A stretch of DNA of 64,000 nt, from positions 84,077 through 148,076 of the forward strand of contig NZ_MAEI01000001.1 of NCBI RefSeq assembly GCF_009933255.1, in the 5' to 3' direction. Of this stretch, positions 53,401 to 60,997 are shown one piece after another; position 1 is the stretch's first letter; every line of letters begins with the position of its first letter. The notes below the pieces were generated by a model. That model was not told where the DNA came from and searched no databases. It worked only from the letters and a program-made list of their open reading frames with translations. Origin of the DNA: Enterococcus diestrammenae (GTDB lineage Bacteria > Bacillota > Bacilli > Lactobacillales > Enterococcaceae). A program made the position numbers and the translations under genes.

Positions 53401-54069
53401 ATGTCACCGCTATTACTATCCATGAAAACCGCCGCTGTCTCCGGTGGGATTACCTTTTTTTTCGGATTATTTGTGGCCAAAGGAGTCAATAGCATCAAAT
53501 CACCGCTTCTGAAAATGGTGATTGATGGCTTGCTCACCTTGCCTTTAGTATTGCCACCGACAGTCGCCGGCTTCTTCTTATTGGCGCTATTCGGTGTCAA
53601 TCAACCCGTGGGAAGGTTCTTTCTAGAGTTTTTTGCATGGAAAGTTGCTTTTTCGTGGGAAGCGACGGTCTTGGCTGCGACGGTAGTTTCATTTCCTTTG
53701 ATGTATCGTTCCGCGCGGGGGGCTTTAGAACAAGTGGACCCCACCTATCTCGCTTGTGGCCGAACTTTGGGATTGTCGGAATGGTACCTCTTTTCCCGGA
53801 TTCAACTGCCCTTAGCTGCCCCAGGGATTCTCTCTGGAGGGATTTTAGCTTTTGCACGAGGGTTGGGGGAATTTGGTGCCACCGCCATGATTGCTGGCAA
53901 TATCGCTGGAAAAACCCGCACCTTGCCGCTATCCATCTATTCATCAGTAGCCGCTGGACGCATGGCAGATGCCTATCACGAAGTTGGACTAATCGTCGTC
54001 TTTTCTTTTGTCGTGGTAGTGGCGATGAATTACTTCACCCACCGTTCAAAAAGGAAGGTGGTTTCATGA
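53401..54069 (+). CDS. modB: Molybdate ABC transporter permease
   Basis: A 222-residue inner-membrane permease with five to six helices. The ModB loop ACGRTLGLSEWYLFSRIQLPLAAPG is split here as GRTLGLSEW and LPLAAPG (around residues 120-145), and RGLGEFGATAMIAGN is the usual second signature. It works with ModC just downstream, whose start overlaps its stop (ATGA). No substrate-binding ModA gene is in this cluster. GAAGGAG precedes the start. Confidence 0.92.
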   Translation: MSPLLLSMKTAAVSGGITFFFGLFVAKGVNSIKSPLLKMVIDGLLTLPLVLPPTVAGFFLLALFGVNQPVGRFFLEFFAWKVAFSWEATVLAATVVSFPLMYRSARGALEQVDPTYLACGRTLGLSEWYLFSRIQLPLAAPGILSGGILAFARGLGEFGATAMIAGNIAGKTRTLPLSIYSSVAAGRMADAYHEVGLIVVFSFVVVVAMNYFTHRSKRKVVS

Positions 54070-55127
54070 GTATCGATATTCAGATTACCAAACGCCTCAA
54101 AGAATACACGCTACGGTTCGAATTTCATTCTCAAAGACAACAGACCGCACTACTAGGGGCATCTGGTTCAGGAAAAAGCATGATTTTAAAATGCATCGCA
54201 GGTATTGAAACCCCTGATGAAGGCTATATTCGCATCAATGGTCGTACCCTGTTTGATCAAGCAAAAAAAATCAATTGCAAACCACAAAAACGACGGGTGG
54301 GCTATTTATTTCAAAATTACGCACTGTTCCCAAATTTCACCGTCGAAGAAAATATCGCCTGTGTCTTGCCGAAAAAAAAGCGCGCCCAAGTTGCTGATTT
54401 ATTGGCCCGCTTTGATCTCACTGGGATTGCCAAGCATTACGGCGAACAGCTTTCCGGCGGTCAACAACAACGGGTGGCTTTGGCCCGGCTGATTGCCTCA
54501 GAGCCGGAAATCTTACTGTTGGACGAGCCCTTTTCAGCCCTAGATACCTTCTTGAAGGAAAAAGTCGAATTGGAGATGAAGCACTTTCTCGCCCAGTATG
54601 CTGGTGACGTGCTATTAGTCACCCACAATCGCAACGAAGCCTATCGTCTATGTGAGGATTTAGTGATAATCGATCAGGGCCAAAACCTCGAAGCTGGTCC
54701 ACTCAAGGATATCTTTTCTCATCCCCGCTTTTTAGCAACTTCCAAATTGACCGGCTGTAAGAACTTTTCTCCGATCAAACAGCTTGATGGCCAGCACCTA
54801 TTCGCCAAAGATTGGGGCCTAACCCTGAAAGTCCCCCAACCCCTGACGCCAAACGTAACCCATATCGGTATTCGGGCCCATTGTTTTAAAGCTGTCGAAA
54901 AGCTGTCGGGAGAGAACTGTTTTCCTATCCAGCTCTTGGATCAGACCGAGACCCCTTTTGAATGGCGTCTACTCTGTCAAACGCCAGAGGGGCAACACCC
55001 CCTCTGGTGGAAAGTGAATAAAGAACAATGGCCAACGCATTTTTCGGGTTTTCTACACATTGCCCCCGATGAAATCCAGCTATTAGAAACCAGCTCTAGC
55101 GACGATGAAAGGAAGTTTCTGTTATGA
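54066..55127 (+). CDS. modC: Molybdate ABC transporter ATPase
   Basis: A 353-residue ABC ATPase. Walker A is GASGSGKS, the Q-loop is LFQNYALFPN, the signature is LSGGQQQR, Walker B is ILLLDEPFSALD and the switch His lies in LVTHNRNEA. The C-terminal 120 residues resemble a regulatory TOBE-like region but are divergent. I start at 54066, where ATGA overlaps the modB stop; an upstream extension in this frame only reads the modB gene out of frame. It energises molybdate uptake with ModB. Confidence 0.92.
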   Translation: MSIDIQITKRLKEYTLRFEFHSQRQQTALLGASGSGKSMILKCIAGIETPDEGYIRINGRTLFDQAKKINCKPQKRRVGYLFQNYALFPNFTVEENIACVLPKKKRAQVADLLARFDLTGIAKHYGEQLSGGQQQRVALARLIASEPEILLLDEPFSALDTFLKEKVELEMKHFLAQYAGDVLLVTHNRNEAYRLCEDLVIIDQGQNLEAGPLKDIFSHPRFLATSKLTGCKNFSPIKQLDGQHLFAKDWGLTLKVPQPLTPNVTHIGIRAHCFKAVEKLSGENCFPIQLLDQTETPFEWRLLCQTPEGQHPLWWKVNKEQWPTHFSGFLHIAPDEIQLLETSSSDDERKFLL

Positions 55128-55630
55128 GAGAAAAATATCGAGTAGCGGTGCTTACCGCTAGCGACCGCAGTGCAGCAGGTCTCCGAGAAGATGTAAGTGG
55201 CCCCACCATCGTAAATGCTTTCGCTTCAATACCCTGTTTTACTGTCGTAGCACAAATCATTTTACCCGACGATCAAGCCGGCTTATCAGCCAAAATGCAA
55301 CAACTTTGTGATTCTGGGGCGGTGGATTTGATTCTGACTACCGGTGGTACCGGGTTAGCTCCGCGGGATCAAATGCCGGAAGCCACCTTGGCGATTGCAC
55401 AACGACTGGTCCCCGGTATTGCCGAAGCATTGCGCTACAACAGTCTCCAAATTACCAAACGGGGGATGCTCAGCCGGGGCGTGGCCGTCATCCGCAACCA
55501 AACCTTGATCATCAATCTACCGGGGAGTCCCAAAGCGGTCAAAGAATCCCTCGACTATCTAGTAGATCAATTGCCTCATGCCCTCGGGCTTCTACAAGAG
55601 GGACCGGCGGAAAATCAACAGCATGAATAA
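55124..55630 (+). CDS. Molybdenum cofactor biosynthesis protein, MogA/MoaB type
   Basis: A 168-residue molybdopterin adenylyltransferase-like protein. The core VAVLTASDRSAAGLREDVSGP is followed by the TTGGTGLAPRDQMPEAT motif (GGTG, then P-D-P-like RDQMPEAT) and LPGSPKAVKESL, all typical of MogA. It should adenylate molybdopterin before metal insertion. It overlaps modC by four bases (ATGA), so the operon is tightly coupled. No moaA, moaC, moaD or moaE is visible in the window, so the rest of the pathway must be elsewhere. Confidence 0.9.
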   Translation: MREKYRVAVLTASDRSAAGLREDVSGPTIVNAFASIPCFTVVAQIILPDDQAGLSAKMQQLCDSGAVDLILTTGGTGLAPRDQMPEATLAIAQRLVPGIAEALRYNSLQITKRGMLSRGVAVIRNQTLIINLPGSPKAVKESLDYLVDQLPHALGLLQEGPAENQQHE

Positions 55631-55635
55631 CAACA

Positions 55636-55676
55636 GAAGCGTTCTTCTCGACGATGGTCGGTGAAGAACGCTTTTA
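55636..55676 (+). terminator. Terminator of the molybdenum operon
   Basis: AAGCGTTCTTC pairs with GAAGAACGCTT, followed by TTATTT. Confidence 0.85.
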
Positions 55677-55833
55677 TTTCTAGAGCAAGGTATTATAAAA
55701 TTGTCACAAGTCTTTTCTTATTTCCATCCTTTTAACGGAACAACTTTTCAGCAGATCTTCAAAATTCGTTGTATTTATTTAAATTTTCTGTTATTTTTGT
55801 AGCTATCTACTAGTATGACTTAGGAGCGAAACT

Positions 55834-57192
55834 ATGGAAAAAAAACTCACTTTCAAAGACTACCTTTTTATTGGTTCCATGCTTTTTGGCCTTTTCTTTG
55901 GTGCCGGCAACCTGATTTTCCCCGTACATATGGGCCAAGAAGCTGGGGGCAATATCTTTTGGGCCAACCTTGGCTTTCTGGTCACTGGGATTGGCTTGCC
56001 GTTTCTAGGTGTGGTGGCTATCGGGATTTCCCGTAGTAACGGCCTCTATGATTTAGCCACTCGGGTCAATAAACACTATGCCTTCATTTTCACGATTTTA
56101 TTGTATCTAGTCATCGGGCCGTTCTTCGCCCTTCCCCGGCTAGCCACGACTTCTTTTGAGATTGGCCTAGCTCCCTTTCTACCCAAAAGCACTCAACCGG
56201 TCTGGCTGGCACTGTTTAGCCTACTGTTTTTTGCCTTTGCTTGGGCCTTTTCTCGTAAGCCGACAAAACTACTAAACTATGTGGGCAAATTTTTAAATCC
56301 GGTTTTTCTACTTCTCTTAGGTATTTTATTGGCCTTTGCCTTTTTCAAGCCCCTAGGACCGATTAGCACCGCCCCAGTACAGCCTAGCTACCAACAAGAT
56401 GTCTTCATCACTGGTTTTACGCAAGGATACAATACTTTGGATGCCTTAGCCTCATTAGCTTTTGGGATTATCATCGTCACCACCATCAAAAATATGGGCG
56501 TGACCAAACCTTCTGCCATCGCTATGGATACTGTAAAATCTGGTTCTATTAGCATTTTGCTGATGGGAATTATTTACTCCTTGCTAGCATACATGGGTAC
56601 GATGAGTCTCGGACAATTCCCCATCAGCGCAAACGGTGGCGTGGCCTTAGCTGAAATTGCCAACTACTATCTCGGGACTGGTGGTAGTGTGCTTTTGGCC
56701 TTGATTGTCATTGTCGCTTGTTTAAAGACAGCCATTGGGTTAATCACCGCTTTTTCAGAAACCTTTATCCAGCTGTTTCCTAAACGGAGTTACCAGTTTT
56801 TCGTAGCTCTAACCAGTATTTTACCTTGCCTGTTTGCCAATATTGGTCTGACGAAAATTATCGAATTTTCCACACCAGTCTTGATGTTTATCTATCCTTT
56901 AGCCATCACCTTGATTTTATTAGCCCTACTCAGTCCCTTGTTTAACCATCGTTCTGAAGTTTATCTGGTGACTACCGTGATGACGGTGCTAGCAGCGATT
57001 TGTGATGGGTTAAACGCCGCACCAGAAATCATTCGCAATACGTCAGGGGTAGAACATATCCTTAAAGCAGCGAATCGTTTCTTGCCCTTCTTCGATATCG
57101 GTATGGGCTGGATTTTACCAGCTACGATTGGTTTCGTCTTAGGGTTACTCTGGACTTTCATCAAAAAAACCAACCAATCCGTACCAAATTAA
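55834..57192 (+). CDS. brnQ: Branched-chain amino acid transporter BrnQ
   Basis: A 452-residue LIVCS-family carrier for leucine, isoleucine and valine, coupled to Na+ or H+. The N-terminal signature [20 protein letters not shown] and [16 protein letters not shown] are diagnostic, and twelve helices span the full length. TAGGAG precedes the start. It is monocistronic. A leader of about 150 nt shows no T-box or other structure I recognise. Confidence 0.94.
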   Translation: MEKKLTFKDYLFIGSMLFGLFFGAGNLIFPVHMGQEAGGNIFWANLGFLVTGIGLPFLGVVAIGISRSNGLYDLATRVNKHYAFIFTILLYLVIGPFFALPRLATTSFEIGLAPFLPKSTQPVWLALFSLLFFAFAWAFSRKPTKLLNYVGKFLNPVFLLLLGILLAFAFFKPLGPISTAPVQPSYQQDVFITGFTQGYNTLDALASLAFGIIIVTTIKNMGVTKPSAIAMDTVKSGSISILLMGIIYSLLAYMGTMSLGQFPISANGGVALAEIANYYLGTGGSVLLALIVIVACLKTAIGLITAFSETFIQLFPKRSYQFFVALTSILPCLFANIGLTKIIEFSTPVLMFIYPLAITLILLALLSPLFNHRSEVYLVTTVMTVLAAICDGLNAAPEIIRNTSGVEHILKAANRFLPFFDIGMGWILPATIGFVLGLLWTFIKKTNQSVPN

Positions 57193-57265
57193 ATCTGCTA
57201 GTTCGACTTTTGTAGCAAATGTAAGAAATATTCATTTTTTTGATAAATTTCACACAAAATATGAC

Positions 57266-57318
57266 TTACGCCGGAAAACCTGACCTTAATTAGGGTTTTT
57301 TGGCGTTTGCTTTTTGTC
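57266..57318 (+). terminator. Probable terminator of brnQ
   Basis: CGCC-AAAACCT pairs with AGG-TTTT-GGCG, followed by TTTGCTTTTTG. The stem contains mismatches. Confidence 0.45.
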
Positions 57319-57399
57319 AAAAATGTGCTGGCAACTGACAGTTTTTAAGAAAAAAGGTACAATAAAGTCAAGGAGTAATCGAATGGAGGTTCTTTTTTT

Positions 57400-58845
57400 A
57401 TGTTATACGAAGAAATGATGATGGACTCGTCCACCTTATTAAAATTTAAGTTATTCAAAAAGATCATGTTCTTAGGTAGTCAGTCCTATCCTATTGCGGT
57501 CATCGCCAGTGATATGAATCTGAATTACCAACAAACTGTTATTGATTTAACCGATATCGACAAGGAACTGGCGGCTATGAATCCCGACCACCAGTCCATT
57601 CTACTAGGGGGCGGCAAAATTAACTGCCAAAATCTCTCCTGCACCATGGATGAATATCGTTACCAATTGCTAAAATCCTCTGTTCCTTTCCAATTTATTC
57701 TATACTTTTTAAACGAAGAAGCTCCAACCATTGATGATTTTTGTGTCAAATTTTATGCTAGCCGCTCCACCGTTTCTCGTAAAATTGCCAAACTTAAACG
57801 ATACCTGAAAGACCGTCACCTTCGTTTTACCTATACCGAAGCGGGCATGTCCGGAGATGAACGGGTGATTCGTCTCGCCTTGTTTGATTTATTATGGCTA
57901 GGAGTCCGCAGCATCGAATGGCCCTTTACCGTCAGTGAAGAAACGGCTGACCGCCTAGTGGAAGGTTACGCAAAATATTTCCCATTGGCTCGTACTTATG
58001 TGGGGCGTCATGAGTTGAAGTTCTTCGCTGCCATCTTCTACCAACGCATCCAAAAAAATAAGTTTGTCCGCTACGACCAGGCGTACAACTTTTTGATGGA
58101 AGATAACAGCTACTATGACTTTACTTCCCTTAAAGATATGATTGATTTGGAAATGACTGATGAACAACTCAAAGCCGAGTCTAGTTTTATCTTCTTTTTG
58201 GCCCATCTCTCTCCATTTTATACCTTAGAAGATGATGCTACCTTGAAACAAACCATCAAAGACTTCGCTCATCAACCAAATCCAGTCATTCGCCTCGTCC
58301 GGGATTATCTTGATTTTGCCAAGCAAGAGTTTTTTGCTGACGATCCCAAACTGCTGGACTATCCGATAATTATGGGTAATTTGATCAATATCAGCTTTGG
58401 TTATTACATCATCAAACGCCCCTTCCCTACCATTCAACAGTTGGTGGAAGGCAATACGGAAAATCTGCGTAGTTTGAAAAAAATCGAAAACACGACCCAA
58501 GAATGGTTTTACAACCTCAGTCAAGAAAGCGACTATACAAGCTTTATCACTGAGGAAAACTATCCCTTGATTGCCAAATCCTTTACGGAAGTTCTCTTGC
58601 CTTTTGTCGATTTAAACAAGGAGTCAGAGAAAGTCATCGTCGGGATTGCTTTGGAGCATAACTACCTCTTGGTGAAAAAAATATACAGCTATCTATCAGA
58701 TTTACGTTTTGTTGAAGCAGAACCTTTCGATAGCACAAAGATTAACCACTACGATCTTGCCATCAGCTCTTCTTTATTGCTGAAAAAACGTTACCCCAAC
58801 AAGAGGTCTTCTTATGGGACCATGCCGGTGATGAAAACCAATTGA
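57400..58845 (+). CDS. Mga-family helix-turn-helix regulator
   Basis: A 481-residue Mga/AtxA-like regulator. The first helix-turn-helix lies near 20-60 (SQSYPIAVIASDMNLNYQQTV) and the Mga-type winged HTH at 105-150 (TIDDFCVKFYASRSTVSRKI). A PRD-like helical region and a C-terminal EIIB-like segment follow. Such proteins coordinate surface-protein and metabolic genes in Streptococcus and Enterococcus. GGAGG is 10 nt from the ATG at 57400; two later in-frame ATGs (Met6, Met7) are alternatives. Its target is not evident in the window; the next gene encodes a metallopeptidase on the same strand. Confidence 0.8.
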   Translation: MLYEEMMMDSSTLLKFKLFKKIMFLGSQSYPIAVIASDMNLNYQQTVIDLTDIDKELAAMNPDHQSILLGGGKINCQNLSCTMDEYRYQLLKSSVPFQFILYFLNEEAPTIDDFCVKFYASRSTVSRKIAKLKRYLKDRHLRFTYTEAGMSGDERVIRLALFDLLWLGVRSIEWPFTVSEETADRLVEGYAKYFPLARTYVGRHELKFFAAIFYQRIQKNKFVRYDQAYNFLMEDNSYYDFTSLKDMIDLEMTDEQLKAESSFIFFLAHLSPFYTLEDDATLKQTIKDFAHQPNPVIRLVRDYLDFAKQEFFADDPKLLDYPIIMGNLINISFGYYIIKRPFPTIQQLVEGNTENLRSLKKIENTTQEWFYNLSQESDYTSFITEENYPLIAKSFTEVLLPFVDLNKESEKVIVGIALEHNYLLVKKIYSYLSDLRFVEAEPFDSTKINHYDLAISSSLLLKKRYPNKRSSYGTMPVMKTN

Positions 58846-58907
58846 TTGCATTGTACAAACGACTACGACAACGATTTATTGCAAAAAACGAATAGGAGGT
58901 TAGCAAC

Positions 58908-59840
58908 ATGCGTTGGAAAGGTGATCGAAAAAGTTCCAATGTGGAGGATATCCGCGGTTCCGCCTCCTCAGGTTTTGGTGGATCAAGCTCATCAGGTGGA
59001 GGGCTCGGCTTCCCAGGTGGGGCCATCGGAGGCGGTGGTATTGGTGTTATCTTGATGATTGTCTTCTCCCTCTTCTTTTCTGGAGGAGATTTAGGCTCGA
59101 TTTTAAGTGGGGGCAATGGGGCCGTCTTTACCCAACAAGAACAGACTGCCAATCAATCCAACACCGCCACCACTAGTACCGATGATCGTAAAGAATTTGC
59201 TTCCGTCGTCTTTGCCCATTTGGAAGACTATTGGAACCAGACCTTTACTGATTATGGCAAAACCTATCATGATCCTACCATGGTGCTCTTTAGCGGCAGC
59301 GTCCGCTCAGCCTGTGGGACAGCAAGCTCGGCTGTGGGGCCATTTTATTGTCCCGGTGATCAAAAAGTCTACTTGGATTTAAGCTTCCAAGACGAACTAG
59401 CAAATAATTTTGGAGCCTCTGGTGACTTTGCCATGGCCTATGTCATCGCCCATGAAGTCGGTCACCATGTCCAATATGAACTAGGCATTTCCGATCAGAT
59501 GGAGCAAATTCGCCGCAAAGTATCAGAGATGGAATACAACAAATACAGCGTTCGTTTAGAATTGCAAGCCGACTACCTAGCGGGCTGTTTTGCCAAGTAT
59601 CTAGCCGGTGAAACCTACAACGGCAAGTCTATTTTAGAAGCTGGTGACATCGATGAAGCCATCTATGCCGCCAACCAAATTGGTGACGACACCTTGCAAA
59701 AACAAGCGCAAGGCTACGTCGTTCCTGATAGCTTCACTCATGGCACTTCCGCACAGCGGGTTGCTTGGTTTAATCGCGGCTATCAATATGGCGATTTGGA
59801 ACACGGCGATACCTTCTCAGCTTCAAATTTAGATCTATAA
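58908..59840 (+). CDS. YpfJ-type zinc metallopeptidase
   Basis: A 310-residue neutral zinc metallopeptidase-like protein. A Gly/Ser-rich N-terminus precedes one membrane helix (about 44-60; GVILMIVFSLFF), and then comes a catalytic domain. The HExxH motif occurs as AHEVGHHVQ and the downstream metal ligand is in ELQADYLAGCF. The protein is anchored with its catalytic domain outside. AGGAGG precedes the ATG. Physiological substrate unknown for this family. Confidence 0.88.
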   Translation: MRWKGDRKSSNVEDIRGSASSGFGGSSSSGGGLGFPGGAIGGGGIGVILMIVFSLFFSGGDLGSILSGGNGAVFTQQEQTANQSNTATTSTDDRKEFASVVFAHLEDYWNQTFTDYGKTYHDPTMVLFSGSVRSACGTASSAVGPFYCPGDQKVYLDLSFQDELANNFGASGDFAMAYVIAHEVGHHVQYELGISDQMEQIRRKVSEMEYNKYSVRLELQADYLAGCFAKYLAGETYNGKSILEAGDIDEAIYAANQIGDDTLQKQAQGYVVPDSFTHGTSAQRVAWFNRGYQYGDLEHGDTFSASNLDL

Positions 59841-59844
59841 ACAA

Positions 59845-59882
59845 GAGCCACCACTTAGAAAAAATAGTCTAGTGGTGGCTTG
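59845..59882 (+). terminator. Terminator of the metallopeptidase gene
   Basis: AGCCACCACT pairs with AGTGGTGGCT, followed by TGATTATT. Confidence 0.75.
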
Positions 59883-59908
59883 ATTATTCAAAAACTTAAG
59901 TAACTTTT

Positions 59909-59940
59909 TTCACAAATAATTCATATGTCTCTTGTAATAT
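59909..59940 (+). promoter_or_regulatory. sRNA-A promoter with direct-repeat box
   Basis: TTCACA-N5-TTCATA (59909-59925), then exactly 9 nt, then TAATAT (59935-59940). No -35 box is present in its place, as in response-regulator-activated promoters. Confidence 0.65.
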
Positions 59941-59945
59941 CTAAG

Positions 59946-60025
59946 CATACCAACAAACAACCCTAACTAACACTTTTTCATTTTTAACTCCTTTCCCGCC
60001 AGCCTCCAACTGGCGGGCATTTTTT
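59946..60025 (+). ncRNA. Small RNA A of the tandem family (80 nt)
   Basis: The most divergent of four copies. From the predicted start it reads CATACCAACAAACAACCC, then an inserted TAAC, the ACTTTTTCATTTTT stretch, AACTCCTTTC, and the terminator CCCGCCAG/CTGGCGGG with a T6 tract. The core CAACAAACAACCCTAAC is the same as in the other copies, but the CUCCUC is CUCCUU. No reading frame is apparent. Confidence 0.72.
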
Positions 60026-60257
60026 GGTTTTTTAGGAGTAAGTCAGGCTATTCTTAGGCGTATCTGTTTTCAAAGAAGAGTGCTTTGAACACTCGGATAG
60101 TTGTCTATGATGAAAAGTTATCTGGACACAACGCTCCTACAAAACGGATTTGGCACAATGAACAAACGCCAGCTCCGTGAGAAATCAGGGCGTTCTCTAC
60201 GTGACAGTCGGAATTAGTTTTTCCTATCGTGATGTTTAACAATTTCCTTTGATTTCC

Positions 60258-60289
60258 ATCACAGTTCCTTCACATCCCTTGGCTATGAT
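60258..60289 (+). promoter_or_regulatory. sRNA-B promoter with direct-repeat box
   Basis: ATCACA-N5-TTCACA (60258-60274), 9-nt gap, TATGAT (60284-60289). Confidence 0.68.
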
Positions 60290-60294
60290 ATAGA

Positions 60295-60370
60295 CATACC
60301 AACAAACAACCCTAACACTTTTTCATTTTTCTCCTCTTGTCCGCCGACTGACCATCGGCGGACTTTTTCT
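60295..60370 (+). ncRNA. Small RNA B of the tandem family
   Basis: About 75 nt: CATACCAACAAACAACCCTA, then ACACTTTTTC-ATTTTT, then CTCCTCTT and the terminator stem GTCCGCCGA/TCGGCGGAC (loop CTGACCA) with T5. CUCCUC is complementary to a Shine-Dalgarno AGGAGG and sits unpaired ahead of the stem. No start codon with a coding potential longer than a few residues. Confidence 0.75.
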
Positions 60371-60464
60371 TTGATTGACCTTTTTCTTTGCAAAATACTG
60401 CCCAAGATCCGTGTACGCTTCTTGGACTTTCCTTAACAAATCCCCTTACTTAAAAAATATTTCC

Positions 60465-60496
60465 CTCATACTTTCTTCAAATCTTCTGGGTATGAT
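60465..60496 (+). promoter_or_regulatory. sRNA-C promoter with direct-repeat box
   Basis: CTCATA-N5-TTCAAA (60465-60481), 9-nt gap, TATGAT (60491-60496). Confidence 0.65.
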
Positions 60497-60501
60497 ATAG
60501 A

Positions 60502-60577
60502 CATACCAACAAACAACCCTAACACTTTTTCATTTTTCTCCTCTTGTCTGCCGACTGACCATCGGCGGACTTTTTTT
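60502..60577 (+). ncRNA. Small RNA C of the tandem family
   Basis: Nearly identical to copy B from CATACC to the terminator. The stem is GTCTGCCGA/TCGGCGGAC: a single change of C to U in the 5' arm makes a G-U pair, keeping the helix. The T-tract is longer (T7). Confidence 0.75.
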
Positions 60578-60671
60578 GATTGACCTTTTTCCCTTTGCAA
60601 AATACTGCCCAAGATCCGTATACGCTTCTTGGACTTTCCTTAACAAATCCCCTTACTTAAAAAATATTTCC

Positions 60672-60703
60672 CTCACATTTTCTTCAAATCTTCTGGGTAT
60701 TAT
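60672..60703 (+). promoter_or_regulatory. sRNA-D promoter with direct-repeat box
   Basis: CTCACA-N5-TTCAAA (60672-60688), 9-nt gap, TATTAT (60698-60703). Confidence 0.68.
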
Positions 60704-60708
60704 ATAGA

Positions 60709-60784
60709 CATACCAACAAACAACCCTAACACTTTTTCATTTTTCTCCTCCGCCCGTCGACTGACCATCGACGGGCTTTCTCTT
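60709..60784 (+). ncRNA. Small RNA D of the tandem family
   Basis: The same 5' part and CTCCTC as B and C. The terminator stem is GCCCGTCGA/TCGACGGGC: two positions have changed in both arms so pairing is preserved, while the loop CTGACCA is unchanged. Such compensatory changes show the RNA fold is under selection. It ends about 60 bp from the IS element. Confidence 0.75.
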
Positions 60785-60846
60785 GGTCTTGAGCAAGTAG
60801 CACTTCCCCATCGTTTTTACATTTTCCCACTACCGTCATACAAAAA

Positions 60847-60870
60847 GAGACGCCACCGAAGTAGCGTCTC
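60847..60870. repeat. Left copy of the 24-bp IS target duplication (stem-loop)
   Basis: GAGACGC, a 10-base loop, GCGTCTC. Identical to 62430-62453. On the minus strand this copy still runs into TTTTTG, so it keeps the terminator tail. Confidence 0.85.
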
Positions 60871-60883
60871 AGACCGTAGACAA

Positions 60884-60929
60884 ATACCGTTTCGAGTAGC
60901 CATTATCGCTACTCGAAACGGTATTTTTT
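60884..60929. terminator. Terminator inside the IS left end
   Basis: TACCGTTTCGAGTAGC (60885-60900) and GCTACTCGAAACGGTA (60908-60923) are perfectly complementary, followed by T6 on the plus strand. It would block outside transcription from reading antisense into the transposase gene. Confidence 0.85.
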
Positions 60930-60997
60930 AATGAAACTATGTATTTACTATTTTAAACGGATCAATGTATATGTCCGTCTATCTCATTTCTTCCTAC

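Larger units (their letters stand above)
60371..60785 (+). repeat. Tandem duplication of about 205-207 bp containing sRNA B-D units
   Basis: The spacers B-C and C-D are nearly identical over their full length. Both contain TGATTGACC, CAAAATACTGCCCAAGATCC, CTTCTTGGACTTTCCTTAAC and the promoter boxes. Successive transcript starts are 207 nt apart. This is a recent tandem amplification of one promoter-plus-RNA module; the older copy A does not share the spacer. Confidence 0.85.

Noticed and set aside
53637..54065. 143-codon N-terminal extension of ModC
   Set aside because: It reads modB out of frame. The ATGA overlap at 54066 gives the normal ModC start.
60061..60111. A fifth small-RNA unit with TATGAT at 60106
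   Set aside because: No direct-repeat box at the required distance and no conserved 5' core follows.
59909..60785. CRISPR array
   Set aside because: Units are about 207 bp, contain promoters and terminators, and have near-identical spacers; no cas genes are present.
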